The position numbers and the translations under genes were made by a program. From NCBI GenBank assembly GCA_003725745.1, contig RHDP01000001.1:4100501-4164500 (forward strand): a stretch of 64,000 nt of DNA, read 5' to 3'. Positions 1-9,759 of this stretch are shown here, piece by piece. How positions within the stretch are numbered: the first letter of the stretch is position 1; each line of letters starts with the position of its first letter. This stretch comes from Streptomyces sp. I6 (GTDB taxonomy: Bacteria > Actinomycetota > Actinomycetes > Streptomycetales > Streptomycetaceae). A model generated the notes under the pieces. It was not told the DNA's origin. It did not search any database and was given only the letters and a program-made list of their open reading frames with translations.

Positions 1-2106
1 AAGAGCGCAGCCGTCGACGCCGGGTCCGGTCCGGCGGGATCCGGTCCGGCCGGGGCCGGTGCCGCGAGCGCCGCGGGCAGGGCCGGGCCGGGTCCCGCCG
101 GGACGGCGGTGGGCCAGGGGGCTTCCGGGCGGGACGAGTCGAAGCCTGCGGCCGCGAACCCCGGTTCGGCCGGCGGGCCGCGTGCCGCGCAGGCCGCGGG
201 GGACTCGTCGCGCCGCGCCCCGACCGCCGAGGGGCGGCTGCTGGCCGGCCGCTACCGGCTCGGCGGAGTGCTCGGGCGCGGAGGGATGGGCACCGTCTGG
301 CGGGCCGACGACGAGACCCTCGGCCGCACCGTCGCCGTGAAGGAACTGCGCTTCCCCAACAGCATCGACGAGGACGAGAAGCGCCGTCTCATCACCCGTA
401 CGCTGCGCGAGGCGAAGGCCATCGCCCGGATCCGCAACACCGGGGCTGTGACGGTCTACGACGTCGTCGACGAGGACGACCGCCCGTGGATCGTGATGGA
501 ACTCGTCGAGGGCAAGTCGCTCGCGGAGGCGATCCGCGAGGACGGGGTCCTGACGCCCCGGCGGGCCGCCGAGGTCGGTCTCGCCGTCCTGGACGTCCTC
601 CGCTCCGCGCACCGGGAAGGCATCCTGCACCGCGACGTGAAGCCGTCCAACGTCCTCATCTCGTCCGACGGCCGGGTCGTGCTCACCGACTTCGGCATCG
701 CGCAGGTCGAGGGCGACCCGTCGATCACCTCCACGGGCATGCTCGTGGGCGCGCCCTCGTACATCTCGCCGGAGCGCGCCCGGGGCCACAAACCCGGTCC
801 GGCCGCCGACCTCTGGTCGCTGGGCGGGCTGCTGTACGCGAGCGTGGAGGGCTGCCCCCCGTACGACAAGGGTTCGGCCATCGCGACGCTGACCGCGGTG
901 ATGACCGAGCCGCTCGATCCGCCGAAGAACGCCGGGCCGCTCGAGGAGGTCATCTACGGCCTGCTCGCCAAGGACCCGGCGCAGCGGCTCGACGACGCGG
1001 GCGCCCGCACGCTGCTGCGGAGCGTGATCGACACCCCGGAGCACACGGCGGAGCCGGCGCCCTCACCGGAGGCGACCCGGGTCGTAGCCCTGCCTCCCGC
1101 CGCGCCGGAGCCGCCCGTGCCCGCCAGGGAGCGGGCCAAGGAGGCCGCGGACGCGGCGGCCGAACGGGTCCGCGGAGCGCTGCGCTCGGTGCGGAACGCT
1201 TCGAAGACCGAGGCCGGGCAGCCGGCGGGCACGGACGGCGCCCCCGCCCCCGCGGCGACGCCCGCGGCCACCCGGACGGCCCCCGTGCGGGCGTCGCTCA
1301 CCGACGTGGTGCCGCGGCGCAGGCTGGTGGTCGTCGCGGTGGTCGCCGTGCTCGCGGTGCTGTCGGCCGTACTCGTCGTCGCGCTGGGCGGGGACGGGGA
1401 CAAGAGCGGGCAGAACAGCCCGAAGAGCGACACCGCCTCCGCCGGGACCGCCGCGGGCGGCGACACCCGGGGTGAGGGCGGCGAGGACGAAGACGGCGAG
1501 GGCGACGGCGACAGCGAGGCCGGCAAGGGCGACGGCAAGGCCGCCGGCGACGGCGAGGCCACGGGCGACGCCGGCCAGGACGGCGGAGGCACGGGCGCGG
1601 CGCAGCCGTCCGCCGGAACGGGCTCCGGAGCCCCCGCCGGCGGCGCGCTCCCCACCGGGTACGCGATGGTGACGAACGATCAGTTCCGCTTCACGATGGC
1701 GATGCCGAAGTCCTTCCGCCGCACGGGCACCGCGGGCGTGAACTCGGGCGCGATCTTCAGTGCGGACGGCGGTTTCCCGCGCGTCCAGGTGGACTTCACC
1801 GACAGTCCCAAGAACGACGCCGCGGCGGCCTGGAACGCCGCCCGGCCCGCGGTGAGCGGCAGCAGTGACGGCTACAAGCACCTCGGTATCAAGCCCGTCG
1901 AGTACAAGGGCTATCCGACGGTCGCCGACTGGAGCTTCGAGCGCAACCAGAACGGTGAGCGGGTCCGGGTGCTCAACCGCGGCTTCAAGGTCGACGCCGG
2001 GCGCGGCTACTCGATCATGATCAGTTGCGCGGCGGGCGAGTGGGAGGGCGCGGAGTGCCGCACGCTCCGGGACACGGCCTTCGCCACGTTCGCCCCCAAG
2101 GGCTGA
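1..2106 (+). CDS. Membrane-anchored Ser/Thr protein kinase (PknB-like), 5' end outside the window
   Basis: The frame is open from base 1 with no stop, so the gene may begin upstream; a GTG at 109 is the first start candidate inside. Numbering from that GTG, the kinase domain covers about residues 45-310: glycine loop GRGGMGTV (56-63), invariant Lys in VAVKEL (78), HRDVKPSN (174-181), DFG (194-196) and SPERA in place of APE. All catalytic residues are present, so it should be active. A single transmembrane helix lies near 403-427 after an Ala/Pro-rich linker. Outside it is a low-complexity Gly/Asp/Glu stretch and then a folded C-terminal domain of about 140 residues, perhaps a sensor; it is not a PASTA repeat. 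The pseudokinase gene follows 250 bases downstream on the same strand. The kinase call is firm; the ligand is unknown. Confidence 0.93.
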   Translation, partial: KSAAVDAGSGPAGSGPAGAGAASAAGRAGPGPAGTAVGQGASGRDESKPAAANPGSAGGPRAAQAAGDSSRRAPTAEGRLLAGRYRLGGVLGRGGMGTVWRADDETLGRTVAVKELRFPNSIDEDEKRRLITRTLREAKAIARIRNTGAVTVYDVVDEDDRPWIVMELVEGKSLAEAIREDGVLTPRRAAEVGLAVLDVLRSAHREGILHRDVKPSNVLISSDGRVVLTDFGIAQVEGDPSITSTGMLVGAPSYISPERARGHKPGPAADLWSLGGLLYASVEGCPPYDKGSAIATLTAVMTEPLDPPKNAGPLEEVIYGLLAKDPAQRLDDAGARTLLRSVIDTPEHTAEPAPSPEATRVVALPPAAPEPPVPARERAKEAADAAAERVRGALRSVRNASKTEAGQPAGTDGAPAPAATPAATRTAPVRASLTDVVPRRRLVVVAVVAVLAVLSAVLVVALGGDGDKSGQNSPKSDTASAGTAAGGDTRGEGGEDEDGEGDGDSEAGKGDGKAAGDGEATGDAGQDGGGTGAAQPSAGTGSGAPAGGALPTGYAMVTNDQFRFTMAMPKSFRRTGTAGVNSGAIFSADGGFPRVQVDFTDSPKNDAAAAWNAARPAVSGSSDGYKHLGIKPVEYKGYPTVADWSFERNQNGERVRVLNRGFKVDAGRGYSIMISCAAGEWEGAECRTLRDTAFATFAPKG

Positions 2107-2357
2107 GAGGTTCGGCCCCAAGGACTGGTCAGGCCACGTATCGTGAGAGGCCGTGGACCGAGCGCAGCCGCAAGAGGCCGGTGAGCGAACGGAATTGACG
2201 GCTTCGTACGGCCCACGGGACCGGGAGCGCGGCTCTGGCGACGGGGCCGCGCACACGACCGACCATGGCACCGGTCCGGGACCCGCGGTGGGAAAGCCCC
2301 ACCGGCGGGGCACGGGGAGCACCGGGCCGGGAAAGCTGCACGCTGGTGGGAGGCGTC

Positions 2358-5300
2358 GTGGACGACTACGCGGGAAGGGTGCTGGCCGACCGCTACCGGC
2401 TTCCCCTGCCGCCCTCCGACGAGTACGAACTCGTCGAGACGCGCGCCTTCGACACCTACAGCGGACAGGAAGTCCTGCTCCGGCAGGTCCCGTTGCCGGA
2501 GGTCGTCGATGCGGAGGTGCTGGACGACCAGGGCGGCACCGGCCTCCCCTCACCGCGCCGGGCCGCGGGGCGTACCACCCGCCGGCCGACCGATCCGGCG
2601 GTGCGGCGGGCCGTCGAGGCGGCGCAGGCCGCCGCGCAGATCCCCGACCACCCGCGGCTCGACCAGGTCTTCGACGTGTTCGCCGAGGACGGGTCGCTGT
2701 GGATAGTCAGTGAGCTGGTCACCGCACGGCCGCTCGCCGCGCTGCTCGCGGAGAGGCCGCTGAACCCCTACCGGGCGGCGGAGATAGGCGCGGACGTGCT
2801 CACGGCTCTGCGTGCCCTCCACGCGCACGGCTGGACCCATCGGAACATCACCGTCCGCACGGTCCTCGTCTGCGACGACGGCCGGGTGGTGCTGACCGGC
2901 CTCGCGTCGGGCGCCGCGGAGGAGGCCCTCTGCGGCTACGCGCCGGTTCCGGACCCCGAGGCAGGGGTCGAGGAGGCCGAGGCGGTGGAACCGCCGTACG
3001 GGCCTGCCCACGGGCCGCCGTGCGGGCCGTCGTACGAGCCCCGTCACGAGCCGTCGTACCAGCCGCCTCGTTCGGCCGGGCAGGTTCCGCCGGGCTCCGG
3101 TGGGCCGGAGTCCCAGGGTCCGGCAGTCCCCGCGGCGGAGCACCACCGGACCCCGCTCCGTCACGAGCCGCTGCCCGCGCCGGCGTCCCCGCCGGGCCTG
3201 GAGCCCGGCCCGGTCCTCCCCGGCCGCGGTGCCGGGGACCGGTACGTCCCACCCGCCTACGGCCCCGGTTTCGGCGGCGGCCAGGGCGACGCGCGCGCCG
3301 CGCGGGCCGGCGCCATCGCCGCCTACCGGGCGGGTGCCCGAGCCGCCGCCCGGCTCAGCGAGGAGAACCGGCAGGGGCCGGTCCGCGGGGAGGGCGGGCA
3401 GGACGGGGCGTCCACCGCTGCCGCGGAGACCGGTGGGGGCGGCGGCCCGGAAGCCGGCCTCCCCGGCGCCGTCCCCCGCGTGGCCCGGCCGGCGCCGGTG
3501 GCCCCGGCCCCACGGCTGACCGCCCCGGTGGTGGCGATCCGGGCCGCTCCGGCCGCGAGTCCCGGACCGAGGACCGCGGCCGCGGGTACGCCCGGGGCGG
3601 CCTCGGCGGCCGGACAACCCAGCCGGCCGCGGGCGGGACGGACGGCATCGGGCGGCTGCACCACCCCGGCGTCCGGGACGAGCGGGACGAGCGGGACGAG
3701 CGGGGCCTGCCGGAAGGCCCCGGGACGCCACCCGGGACCGTCGTGCCCCCGTCCGGCCCCGGTTCCGCCCTGCCCGCCCCGCGCGCCGCGCTGCCCGCCC
3801 CGCAGTGGTGGTCCCGGCCCGGGGCCTCCGGCGAAGCCGATGAAGCCGATGAAGCCGATGCCGCGGACGAAGCCGGACCCGCGAACGGGTACGGCGACGG
3901 GGGTGACCGGGGTGACCGGGGTGACCGGGGTGACCGGGGCGACGGCGGCGGCGGCCTCCACGGCGGACCGCCTCCGGATGGGCCCGGCGGCCCCGGCGGG
4001 CCCGGCTCGCGGGGGTCTGGCGCGACGGGCCCGGCCCCGCCTCGGACGGGTCGGCCCCGGTCACGGCCGGTGGCGGTGCGGCCCCGTACGGGGGCGACGC
4101 CCGCGACGCACTGCGCGCCGACGCCCGGCGGGGTGCCGATGCGTACGCCGGTGCCGGGCCCGTCCCCGCGCCGGCCGCTGGGACGAGGTCGTCGCCGCCG
4201 GAGCGCCCATGGAGGCCTACCGCGGCCCCACCACCCCCTCGCCGCCGAGCGCGCCAGGCAGACCCGGATCGCCGTCGTCGGCGCGGTCACCGAGCGCTGG
4301 GCACCCGAGCAGGCGGGCCCGGTCCACGAGAACTGGCAGCTGGCCCCGCCCATCGGCCCAGCCACCGACCTGTGGGCGCTCGGCGCCCTGCTCTACCGCG
4401 CGGTGCAGGGCCATGCCCCGTACCCGGAGGAGAACGCCGCCGAGCTGGTGCAGCTCGTCTGCGCCGAGCCGCCGGCGTTCGCCGAGGAGTGCGGTCCGCT
4501 GCGTCCGGTCGTGGAGTCGCTGCTGCGTCAGGACCCGACCGAGCGGCCGGATTTCGAGGAGCTGCGGGGCTGGCTGCGCTCTCTCGTCCGCTCAGCCCCG
4601 GAGCCTGACGCGGGCACCGAGGTGGTACCGCTGCCCTCCGTCGACGGCACCCGCCTCCCCGTCGTACGGCGCAGAGGGGAACTGGTCCGCCGGCGCGGCG
4701 GCTCAGCCGAACTCCGCGGCCGGCACCGCCACAAGAAGGCACGAGAACCCCGTGAGCGCCGTGAGCGGCCGCAGCGCAGCCCGCGGTCGCTGGGCCGGAC
4801 GCTCCTCGTCCTGATCCTGCTCGCCCTCGCCGCCGCCGTCGCCTACGCGATGCTGTTCATGCCCAGGAACGGCTCCGGCTCCGGCTCCGCGTCCTCGTCG
4901 GCGCCGGTCTCGTCCTCGTCCGCACCGGCCTCGTCCTCGTCCCAGGTGCCGGACCGGCCGGGCGATCCCGGCGGTGAGGCCGGCGCCGACCCGTCACCGG
5001 ACGGGACGCGGCCGCAGACCTCGGCGCCCGCCCTGGACCTCGCCGACGGCTACGCCGTCCGGGTGGACCCCGAGGGCTTCCGGATCGGCGTCGACAAGTC
5101 CTGGCAGCGCAGACCCGTCAACGACAGCGGGCAGGTCCGCTACATCGGCGGGGACTTCACGCTCATCGTCGTCCCCGGCCGGGACTCCGTCGGGGAGAAC
5201 GGCTCGGACCCGATGGCCTACCAGCGCGACAGGGAGCGCGAACTCCAGCCCTTCCGCGACTCCTCCTGGTCCACCGCCTCCGGACTGCGCCGGATCGACG

Positions 5301-5494
5301 TGGGCAAACAGGCCATGGCCGAGGGCCAGTTCACCTGGCAGGACAGCACCGGACGCGAGGTGTACGTACGCAATCTCGCCATGATCGTCGGCGACAGGTA
5401 CCACGTGCTGCAGGTGATCGGTCCCGAGGGCCAGCGGGACAAGGTCACCGAGATCTACCAGCAGGCCACGACCGCCTACCGGGCCGCGGGTTGA
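2358..5494 (+). CDS. Pseudokinase with a large low-complexity insert and a transmembrane C-terminus (frameshifted in this sequence)
   Basis: GTG at 2358 follows a GGGAGG ribosome site. The N-lobe and loop region resemble Ser/Thr kinases, but the key residues are gone: the Lys position reads LLRQV, HRD reads HRN in WTHRNITVR, and DFG is replaced by TGL. The C-lobe (WALGALLYRAVQGHAPYP, DPTERPDFEELRGWL) is well preserved, followed by one transmembrane helix and an extracellular domain. The two lobes are separated by several hundred Pro/Gly/Arg-rich residues. Coding moves through frames 3, 2, 1, 3 and 2, with breaks near 3540-3640, 4010-4040, 4185 and 4228. Each is a one-base loss; the last is in the C run of ACCACCCCCTCG, where one more C restores the conserved AAERAR segment. 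Product and span are solid; the exact reading of the insert is not. Confidence 0.8.
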
Positions 5495-5709
5495 CCCGGC
5501 CGCCCGGACGCCGCCCGCTCCCCGTGGTGCCGGGCGGGCAACCGCAGCCGGGGACCGCGCCGGGGGCCGGCGGGACTGCTGCGAAGAGGTCCAGGGCGCT
5601 CCCATCGGGTGGTGGCCCGTCCCTCCGTCTCGCGAGCCGCTCCGACGGCCGGCGGTGCACCTGACGACCCCGCTGCGGGATGCCCTGGCGGACCTCGGCG
5701 CTCCTCGGC
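5495..5709. other. Convergent intergenic spacer
   Basis: This GC-rich spacer separates the kinase pair from the convergently transcribed dehydrogenase. No convincing gene is present, and no clean long-stem terminator was found. Confidence 0.5.
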
Positions 5710-6755
5710 TCAGGGGATGAGCACGATGCGGACCGGGCTGCTGCTCTTGTCCGTGAGGCGGGCGACCGCCTCGGGGGCTTGGCTGAGAGGCAGACGTTCA
5801 CTCACCGAGGCCGTCAGGTCGAGCCGGCCGGTGGAGGCGAGGCGGATCAGTTCTTCGAGGTGGGCGGGAGCGGATCCGTAGTGGCCGCGTACCTGGTTCA
5901 TCATGTACTGGAAGACACCGCCACCCGCGAGGGAGAAGGGCCGCGGGGTGATACCCACGAGAACGAGGACCCCGTTCCTCGCCAGGCAAGCCGCCGCCTG
6001 CTCGCGTGCCGGGGGCACGCCGGCGAGGTCGAAGGCCGCGTCGAGTCCCTTTCCGCCGGTGGCCTCCATGACCTTCTCGTGGAAGCCCGGGTCCTCAGGC
6101 GCCAGTGCCACGTCGGCCCCGAAGGAGGGGGCTCGTTCAAGCGCGGTCGGCAGGGGATCCACGGCGATGATCGGCTCCGCGCCCACCATGCGGGCCACGC
6201 TGATGGCGTGTACGCCGAGGCCTCCGGCACCCCAGATGCCGACGGCCTGGGCGGGACGTACCGCGGCGGTTTCCACGACGGCCGCGTACGGCGTCGAGAC
6301 GGCGTCGGGGATGATGGCTGCCTGATCGAAGGGCAAGTGACCGGGAATCGCGTAGACGGCCTCCTCGCCTGCGAGAGCGTACTGAGCCCACCCGCCGTCG
6401 AAGTCGACTCCCCGGGTCCGGGGAGACACACACATGCCGCCCGCCGGCAGGCGTCGCATGTACCGCATGCCCTGCCACCGGAGAGCACGACACGTGCGCC
6501 GGGCTCCCACGAGCGCCGGAGACCGGGGCCGAGCCGGTGGACGACGCCGGCGACCTCGTGTCCCAGTGTGACCTCGTCGTCCGGATTGAACGCCGGGCGA
6601 AGGCTCCTGTCGATGAGGTGAACGTCCGACAGGCAGACGCCGGCCGCCTTCACCGCGATGAGGAGCTCTCCCGGACCCGGCTCGGGGACGGGAACCTCCG
6701 TGACGGCGAGGCTTCCCGTCGTCAGATCCAGGCGTCCGGCGAGCATCGTATCCAT
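5710..6755 (-). CDS. Zinc-dependent alcohol dehydrogenase, MDR family (frameshifted)
   Basis: Medium-chain dehydrogenase/reductase, expected to oxidise an alcohol to a ketone or aldehyde with NAD(P). ATG at 6755 (MDTMLAGR) has AGGTGG upstream. The GroES-like half carries AGVCLSDVHL (catalytic zinc Cys), GHEVAG, and a structural-zinc cysteine region (CGTCDACRR). The Rossmann half has GAGGLGVHAISVAR. Coding shifts frame near 6450, where one extra G in the CGGCGGGC run would join CDACRR to CVSPRTRGVDFDGGW. This is the last gene of the leftward monooxygenase/hydrolase/dehydrogenase cassette, 133 bases after the hydrolase stop. A role in converting a secondary alcohol to the ketone used by the monooxygenase is inferred from context. 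Confidence 0.82.
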
Positions 6756-6888
6756 CGTGGTCCACCTGCCCTCGTGTAGAAGCGCGTTCGTCAATGCGAG
6801 TGATGGGGGGAACGTCGTGCTCTCCGTGGGCCGGCGTGCATGTGTCTCCGGCATGAAGACAGAGTCCAGCGGCCCCGGGAGGGTCGAT

Positions 6889-7783
6889 TCACATGGGTGC
6901 TCCCTGGCGACTGTGCTGAGCGATGAGGTCCAGCAACCGGTCTAGGAGACCCGGGGCGAAATGGTGCCCCATGCCGGGAATGACCACGAGGCGAGCCCCG
7001 TGGACGGCGTGGGCTGTGGCCCGGCCCCCGGAGATGTCGATCATCGGGTCTCTGTCGCCGTGGATGACGAGAGTGGGTGCCTTGATGCCGCCCACCTGAC
7101 CCGTGCGGTCACCGGACGCCTGGATTGCCTGGATCTGACGGGCGACCCCTGCCCGGCCTGCGCCACACGAGCGGTCCCAGGCGCCCTCGGCGTAGCGCTT
7201 CTCCCCCTCTTCGTCGATCGGGTAGGCGGGGCCGGCCACCAGGGAGGTGACGGCCAGGTGGCGGTCGACGGCCGACTGTCGGGTACGAGGGGGCGGGTGG
7301 CGACGACACGGATCCAGACACGCCTGGTCGGGCGCCCCACAGACGGCCGGCCGGTGGTCGAGTAGATCGAGGTCAAGGTCCGCACCCGGGCGGATCGGGT
7401 GGCGGCGACGGTCTGGGCGATCATGCCGCCCATGGACCGTCCGACGACATGCGCGCTATCGATGCCGAGGTGGTCCAGCAGCCCCACGCTGTCCACGGCC
7501 ATGTCCGCCAGGGTGTAGGCCCCGAGCGGGGGCGGCGCAGGAGCTGCCGCAGAGCACCCGGCGTCGGGGTGCGCAGGGTGGTGGAGCGGCCGACGTCCCT
7601 GTTGTCGAAGTGGATGACGAAGAAGCCGCGTTCCACCAGGCCGTCGAGGAACGCCGCGGGCCAGCAGGTGAGGTCCTCGGCGAGCCCGGCGATCAGCAGC
7701 AGGGGTTCGTCTCCGGCGTCGCCGTGGGTGCGATAGCAGATCCGTATGCCATGGGCGAGGCTGGCGTAGTGGTCAGTGCTCAT
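6889..7783 (-). CDS. Alpha/beta-fold hydrolase (frameshifted)
   Basis: Alpha/beta hydrolase likely to cleave an ester or lactone. ATG at 7783 has a good AAGGAG site, and its ATGA overlaps the stop of the monooxygenase gene, so translation is probably coupled. The nucleophile elbow reads VGRSMGG, the acid is in HGDRDPM and the catalytic His in PGMGHHFAPG. Coding is spread over three frames with one-base losses near 7532 (a G run before the codons for AYTLADMAVD) and near 7265 (before VDRHLAVTSLVAG). With both restored the protein is about 298 residues, normal for the family. The partnership with the monooxygenase suggests it hydrolyses the ester product of Baeyer-Villiger oxidation; the actual substrate cannot be read. 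Confidence 0.82.
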
Positions 7784-9300
7784 GGCGCTGTCTCCTTGCT
7801 GTGGCCCGTCTCCGGCGCATGTGCCCGGACAGCCGGCGACGAGAAGTGAAGGGCCGAGTCCGTGACGGGGCTCTCGAGGAGAAGCTTGCGGTCGGTGCGG
7901 AAGTCCGTCGACATGAGCCACGGGGCCGCAGTCCCCTGCCGGGGCATGCGGTCGACGGAGCGTTGGACGTAGCCAGAGGTCAACCTCATCATCGGACGGC
8001 TGGGCATGTCCGGGTCGGCGACTGGCCACGCGGTGTCGTGTCCGTTGGCGTCCATATAGGAGAGAAGCTTGCAGAAGTACTCGCACACCAGCCCGACCTT
8101 CAGCGTCCACGAATTGCTCTGGTAGCCGACGGCGAAGGCGAAGTTGGGCACGCCGCTGAGCATCATGCCGCGATACACGAAAGTCTCGGGGAGCCGGACC
8201 GGTCGACCGTTCACGCTCAGTTGGATGCCGCCGAGGGGTTGTAGGTTGAACCCCGTTGCCGTGACGATGAAATCCGCCTTCAACTCCCGGCCGGACTCCA
8301 GCAGGATTCCGTGCTCAGTGAATTCGGCAATGTGCCCGGTGACGATGGAGGCGGATCCGTCACGAATAGCGTGAAACAGATCACCGTTCGGAACGATGCA
8401 CAGCCGCTGTTGCCAAGGGTCATACGGTGGGTTGAAGTGCGTGTCCACCGGGAAACCCGGGGGCAGGCACTTGACGTTGATCTTCCTGATCAGGCGCCGC
8501 GCCGATTTCGGGAAGCGCTGGCAGTACCGGTACAGCTCGCGCTGGATGATGATGTTCTTGCTTCGCGTCAGTGCGTAGCCGCGTTCTCTGCCGAAAACCC
8601 TCATCAGAAGTTGGGCGAACCGGTCACGTTCAGGCAACGGAAGGACGTATGTCGGGGTGCGCTGCAGCATGGTCACGTGGGCCGCCGTTCGAGCCATCGC
8701 CGGGACGAGGGTGACTGCTGTGGCGCCGCTGCCGATCACCACAACCCTCTCGCCCGTGAAGTCGATGTCATCCGGCCAGTTCTGCGGATGCACGATCCGC
8801 CCGCGGAACTTCTCCCGCCCCTTGAAATGAGGCACGAAACCCTTGTCGTAGCGGTAGTAGCCGCCCGCAGTGAAGATCCACCGCGCACTGAAGTCCAGCC
8901 GCTCACCCGTGTCAGTGCGCTCTACGTGCACCAGCCAGCGGGCTTTCGCGTCGGACCAGTCGGCGCTCACCACCCTGTGGTGATAGCGGATATGATCCCC
9001 CAGCCCGTACTCCTTCAGGGTCTCCTTCAGGTAGTCCAGGATCCGCGGGGCAGACGCAATCGATTCCTGGTTCGGCCAGGGTTTGAACTCGTATCCGAAG
9101 GTGTACAGATCCGAGTCGGAGCGGATACCGGGGTAGCGGAACAGGTCCCATGTTCCGCCGGGTGCCCCGCGCGCTTCCATCATCGCAAAACTCTTGGCGG
9201 GCTGCTCGGTGACGAGGTAGCAGCCGACACCGATGCCGGAGATGCCGGCGCCGATGACGAGGATGTCGAGTTCCTCGGTGGCGGCTGGTGGTGTGGGCAT
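7780..9300 (-). CDS. Baeyer-Villiger flavin monooxygenase (EthA-like)
   Basis: This 506-residue intact gene has an ATG at 9300. It contains an N-terminal FAD-binding GAGISGIG motif (about residues 17-24), a second dinucleotide motif in VVVIGSGATAVTLVP, and the Baeyer-Villiger fingerprint FxGxxxHxxxWP as FRGRIVHPQNWP (around residues 165-176). These enzymes insert oxygen next to a carbonyl using NADPH and O2, turning ketones into esters or lactones. The coding region is noticeably less GC-biased than its neighbours, suggesting recent acquisition. It leads an operon with the hydrolase (ATGA overlap) and the alcohol dehydrogenase. EthA/MymA-type enzymes are the closest family I recognise; the physiological ketone is unknown. 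Confidence 0.9.
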   Translation of the reverse strand: MPTPPAATEELDILVIGAGISGIGVGCYLVTEQPAKSFAMMEARGAPGGTWDLFRYPGIRSDSDLYTFGYEFKPWPNQESIASAPRILDYLKETLKEYGLGDHIRYHHRVVSADWSDAKARWLVHVERTDTGERLDFSARWIFTAGGYYRYDKGFVPHFKGREKFRGRIVHPQNWPDDIDFTGERVVVIGSGATAVTLVPAMARTAAHVTMLQRTPTYVLPLPERDRFAQLLMRVFGRERGYALTRSKNIIIQRELYRYCQRFPKSARRLIRKINVKCLPPGFPVDTHFNPPYDPWQQRLCIVPNGDLFHAIRDGSASIVTGHIAEFTEHGILLESGRELKADFIVTATGFNLQPLGGIQLSVNGRPVRLPETFVYRGMMLSGVPNFAFAVGYQSNSWTLKVGLVCEYFCKLLSYMDANGHDTAWPVADPDMPSRPMMRLTSGYVQRSVDRMPRQGTAAPWLMSTDFRTDRKLLLESPVTDSALHFSSPAVRAHAPETGHSKETAP

Positions 9301-9371
9301 GTGCGACTCCTGCGGTTGTGGATTCCCGCTCGGGGCTCCTTGTTCTCGCGGTCGCGATCGCGGTCGGACGT

Positions 9372-9401
9372 GGTCGGTGGCAGGCCGACCGGTGGCAGGC
9401 C
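9372..9401. repeat. 12-bp direct repeat with nested inverted repeat, candidate operator
   Basis: CGGTGGCAGGCC occurs at 9375-9386 and again at 9390-9401. GGTCGG (9372-9377) and CCGACC (9385-9390) form an inverted repeat around the first copy. It lies between the candidate promoter and the start of the monooxygenase gene, where a repressor could act. Confidence 0.4.
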
Positions 9402-9411
9402 ACTCCCTCCA

Positions 9412-9441
9412 ATAGTATGAAGAGTCTGATATATGGGCTAA
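9412..9441 (-). promoter_or_regulatory. Candidate promoter of the monooxygenase operon
   Basis: Read leftward, TTAGCC (9436-9441) and TACTAT (9412-9417) are 18 bases apart, a fair sigma-70-type match in an otherwise GC-rich background, about 110 bases upstream of the ATG. Confidence 0.4.
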
Positions 9442-9759
9442 AGCGGTTCTTCGGACGCCGGTCCGCGGGCGAGACGCCCACGTGGTCTCGCCGGGGAGTG
9501 GGCCGCCGCCTGCCGGCGCGGAGAGTGCGAGGGCGGGGTCGCCGTGGGAGGTCGCGGCCGGGAGGCGGCCGGGGGCACGAGAGAGGCAACGGGGCAGGGG
9601 ACGCATCGAAGCAGGAAAGAGGCGAAGCGGGTGGTTCGCGCGTCGTGAGCCTCCCATCGGCGCTTGTCCGCCAGCGATCACCAGCGCGATGTGCGGGCCC
9701 GGCGAAAAGCTGTTACTGACGGGTACCCAAAGCCTTGATTGCGTCATACTCTCGCCCCC

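Larger units (their letters stand above)
9301..9759. other. Divergent control region between monooxygenase operon and aldehyde dehydrogenase
   Basis: About 460 bases without a gene. It is locally AT-rich around 9409-9440, unusual for this chromosome, and carries the candidate leftward promoter and repeats listed separately. The TTGATT/CATACT sequence just before 9760 may belong to the rightward promoter. No regulator gene is adjacent. Confidence 0.5.
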
